Of a stretch of 6,987 bases of DNA, positions 6,513 through 6,987 are shown piece after piece; the stretch's first letter is position 1, and every line of letters begins with the position of its first letter. The notes below the pieces were generated by a model. It was not told the origin of the DNA. It was given only the letters and a program-made list of their open reading frames with translations, and did not search any database. Source of the stretch: Lachnospiraceae bacterium (GTDB lineage Bacteria > Bacillota_A > Clostridia > Lachnospirales > Lachnospiraceae); contig JAFXWR010000293.1 in the NCBI GenBank assembly GCA_017542725.1, positions 1 to 6,987 of the forward strand, read 5' to 3'. The translations under genes were made by a program, and so were the position numbers.

Positions 6513-6918
6513 GGTATTCCTCCTTTATATCTCTAACTATTTTTTTTAGTATATTTAAGCTTGTTGCATTTTTTGATTTGTCATACTTGTCTTCTACTAT
6601 AAGTTGAACATCTTTTATAGAATCTTCTATTTCTTCGTTTACAAGTACATAGTCATAATGTATAGCATATTCAGCATCTACAATAGCCTGCTTAATTCTT
6701 TCTTCTATCTGCTCTAAAGTTTCTCTTTTTCTATTTATGAGTCTTTCCTTTTGAGTTTTTGCATCTTTTGGAAGAAAAAACACTAAGATTGCTTTATCAT
6801 ATATTTTTTTAACCTGTAAAGCACCCTGCATTTCTATCTCAAGAATAACATTTTTCCCCTGCTCTATCATTTCTTTTACATACTTTTTAGGGGTGCCATA
6901 GTAATTATTTACATATGC
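6505..6918 (-). CDS. gmk: Guanylate kinase, C-terminal part (5' end missing)
   Basis: Enzyme that phosphorylates GMP or dGMP to the diphosphate with ATP; cytoplasmic. The recognisable part starts with AYVNNYYGTPKKYVKEMI (6918-6865), equivalent to the GMP-binding segment with the invariant YYGTP, and goes on through GKNVILEIEMQGALQVKK (family LEID-x-QGA). It then continues to the C-terminus with RLINRKRETLEQIEERI, the lid-region arginines, and NEEIEDS. About 138 of the usual 200 or so residues are seen. The P-loop (GPSGxGK) and the first GMP-binding residues are missing. The reading frame stays open to base 6987, but upstream of 6916 it reads NVAVANSSQSGNYIVHC, where Gmk should have an F-L-E-Y/W-A motif with an invariant Glu. 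The Gmk similarity therefore stops at about 6916-6919, where plus-strand potassium-channel sequence begins. The stop lies 8 bases inside rpoZ. Confidence 0.92.
   Translation of the reverse strand, partial: AYVNNYYGTPKKYVKEMIEQGKNVILEIEMQGALQVKKIYDKAILVFFLPKDAKTQKERLINRKRETLEQIEERIKQAIVDAEYAIHYDYVLVNEEIEDSIKDVQLIVEDKYDKSKNATSLNILKKIVRDIKEEYHV
6519..6523 (-). promoter_or_regulatory. Ribosome-binding site of rpoZ
   Basis: GGAGG on the minus strand, 6 bases before the ATG at 6512, lying inside the last codons of gmk. The surrounding 14 bases GGAGGAATACCATG are identical to the ytfJ start region. Confidence 0.75.
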
Positions 6919-6921
6919 GCA
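6913..6921. other. Apparent junction between gmk and a potassium-channel gene
   Basis: Gmk similarity on minus begins at the alanine codon 6918-6916, and channel similarity on plus begins at the alanine codon 6919-6921. The two codons together form the palindrome TGCGCA (6916-6921). Joining of opposite-strand genes at a few bases of palindromic homology is typical of assembly or amplification chimeras, though a true inversion cannot be excluded. Confidence 0.6.
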
Positions 6922-6987
6922 ATGTACTATATAATTTCCACTTTGACTACTGTTGGCTACGGCGACATTTCGACGTACACTTGTGGC
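6919..6987 (+). CDS. Fragment of a potassium-channel pore (selectivity filter), likely joined by chimerism
   Basis: The last 69 bases read on plus as AMYYIISTLTTVGYGD followed by ISTYTCG. This is the pore helix and TTVGYGD selectivity filter of a tetrameric potassium channel. It aligns residue for residue with the KcsA-type pattern A-L-W-W-x-x-x-T-x-T-T-V-G-Y-G-D. The filter backbone carbonyls coordinate dehydrated potassium ions in the membrane. Both ends of the gene are missing: the frame runs on leftwards into what is the antisense of gmk and rightwards off the window. GC is about 43 per cent over these bases, visibly higher than the surrounding DNA. The source could be bacterial or eukaryotic; 23 residues cannot decide. 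I regard it as real channel sequence, probably not native next to gmk. Confidence 0.65.

Noticed and set aside
1..6987. CRISPR array, transposon, tRNA, rRNA or phage genes
   Set aside because: No spaced repeats, transposase motifs, terminal inverted repeats or RNA gene cloverleaf were seen on either strand.

Overview
The window looks like a piece of a low-GC, AT-rich anaerobic Bacillota genome (Clostridia or Tissierellia type). The evidence is strong GGAGG ribosome-binding sites, a four-cysteine zinc form of ribosomal protein L28, a gmk-rpoZ pair, a YtfI/YtfJ pair, and a TRAP-TAXI type fused permease preceded by a DUF1850 lipoprotein. I cannot name a genus. Both ends cut through genes, so it may be a short contig.

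Layout. Bases 1-2402 on the plus strand hold the end of a transporter operon: a DUF1850 lipoprotein whose signal peptide runs off the left edge, then a 649-residue fused DctQM TRAP permease. The solute-binding subunit that normally accompanies them would lie to the left. A near-perfect hairpin at 2416-2445, with A and T runs on opposite sides, separates this operon from everything to its right and can serve both strands. Bases 2444-6918 on the minus strand form a housekeeping run, in transcription order gmk (partial), rpoZ, rimO, pgsA, a stand-alone CinA C-terminal domain (pncC), a DUF2953 membrane protein (ytfI-like), ytfJ and rpmB. From gmk to ytfI the genes overlap or nearly touch (8-base overlap, 10-base gap, two TAATG junctions, one ATGA junction), which implies one transcript with coupled translation. 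ytfJ and rpmB each have a plausible promoter of their own; that of rpmB is a very good extended -10 promoter.

The run combines nucleotide metabolism (Gmk), transcription (omega), ribosome modification (RimO on S12), phospholipid synthesis (PgsA), NAD salvage or competence-type function (PncC) and a sporulation-associated pair (YtfI/YtfJ). It is an ordinary conserved neighbourhood, except that recA does not follow the cinA-type gene, as it does in many Bacillota.

The most unusual signal is at the right edge. The minus-strand Gmk similarity stops abruptly near base 6916. From about 6919 to 6987 the plus strand instead encodes a textbook potassium-channel pore and selectivity filter (AMYYIISTLTTVGYGD). 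Two unrelated genes on opposite strands meet at a 6-base palindrome, TGCGCA. The likeliest reading is an assembly or amplification chimera; a real rearrangement is less likely but possible. I did not find a convincing new biological system.
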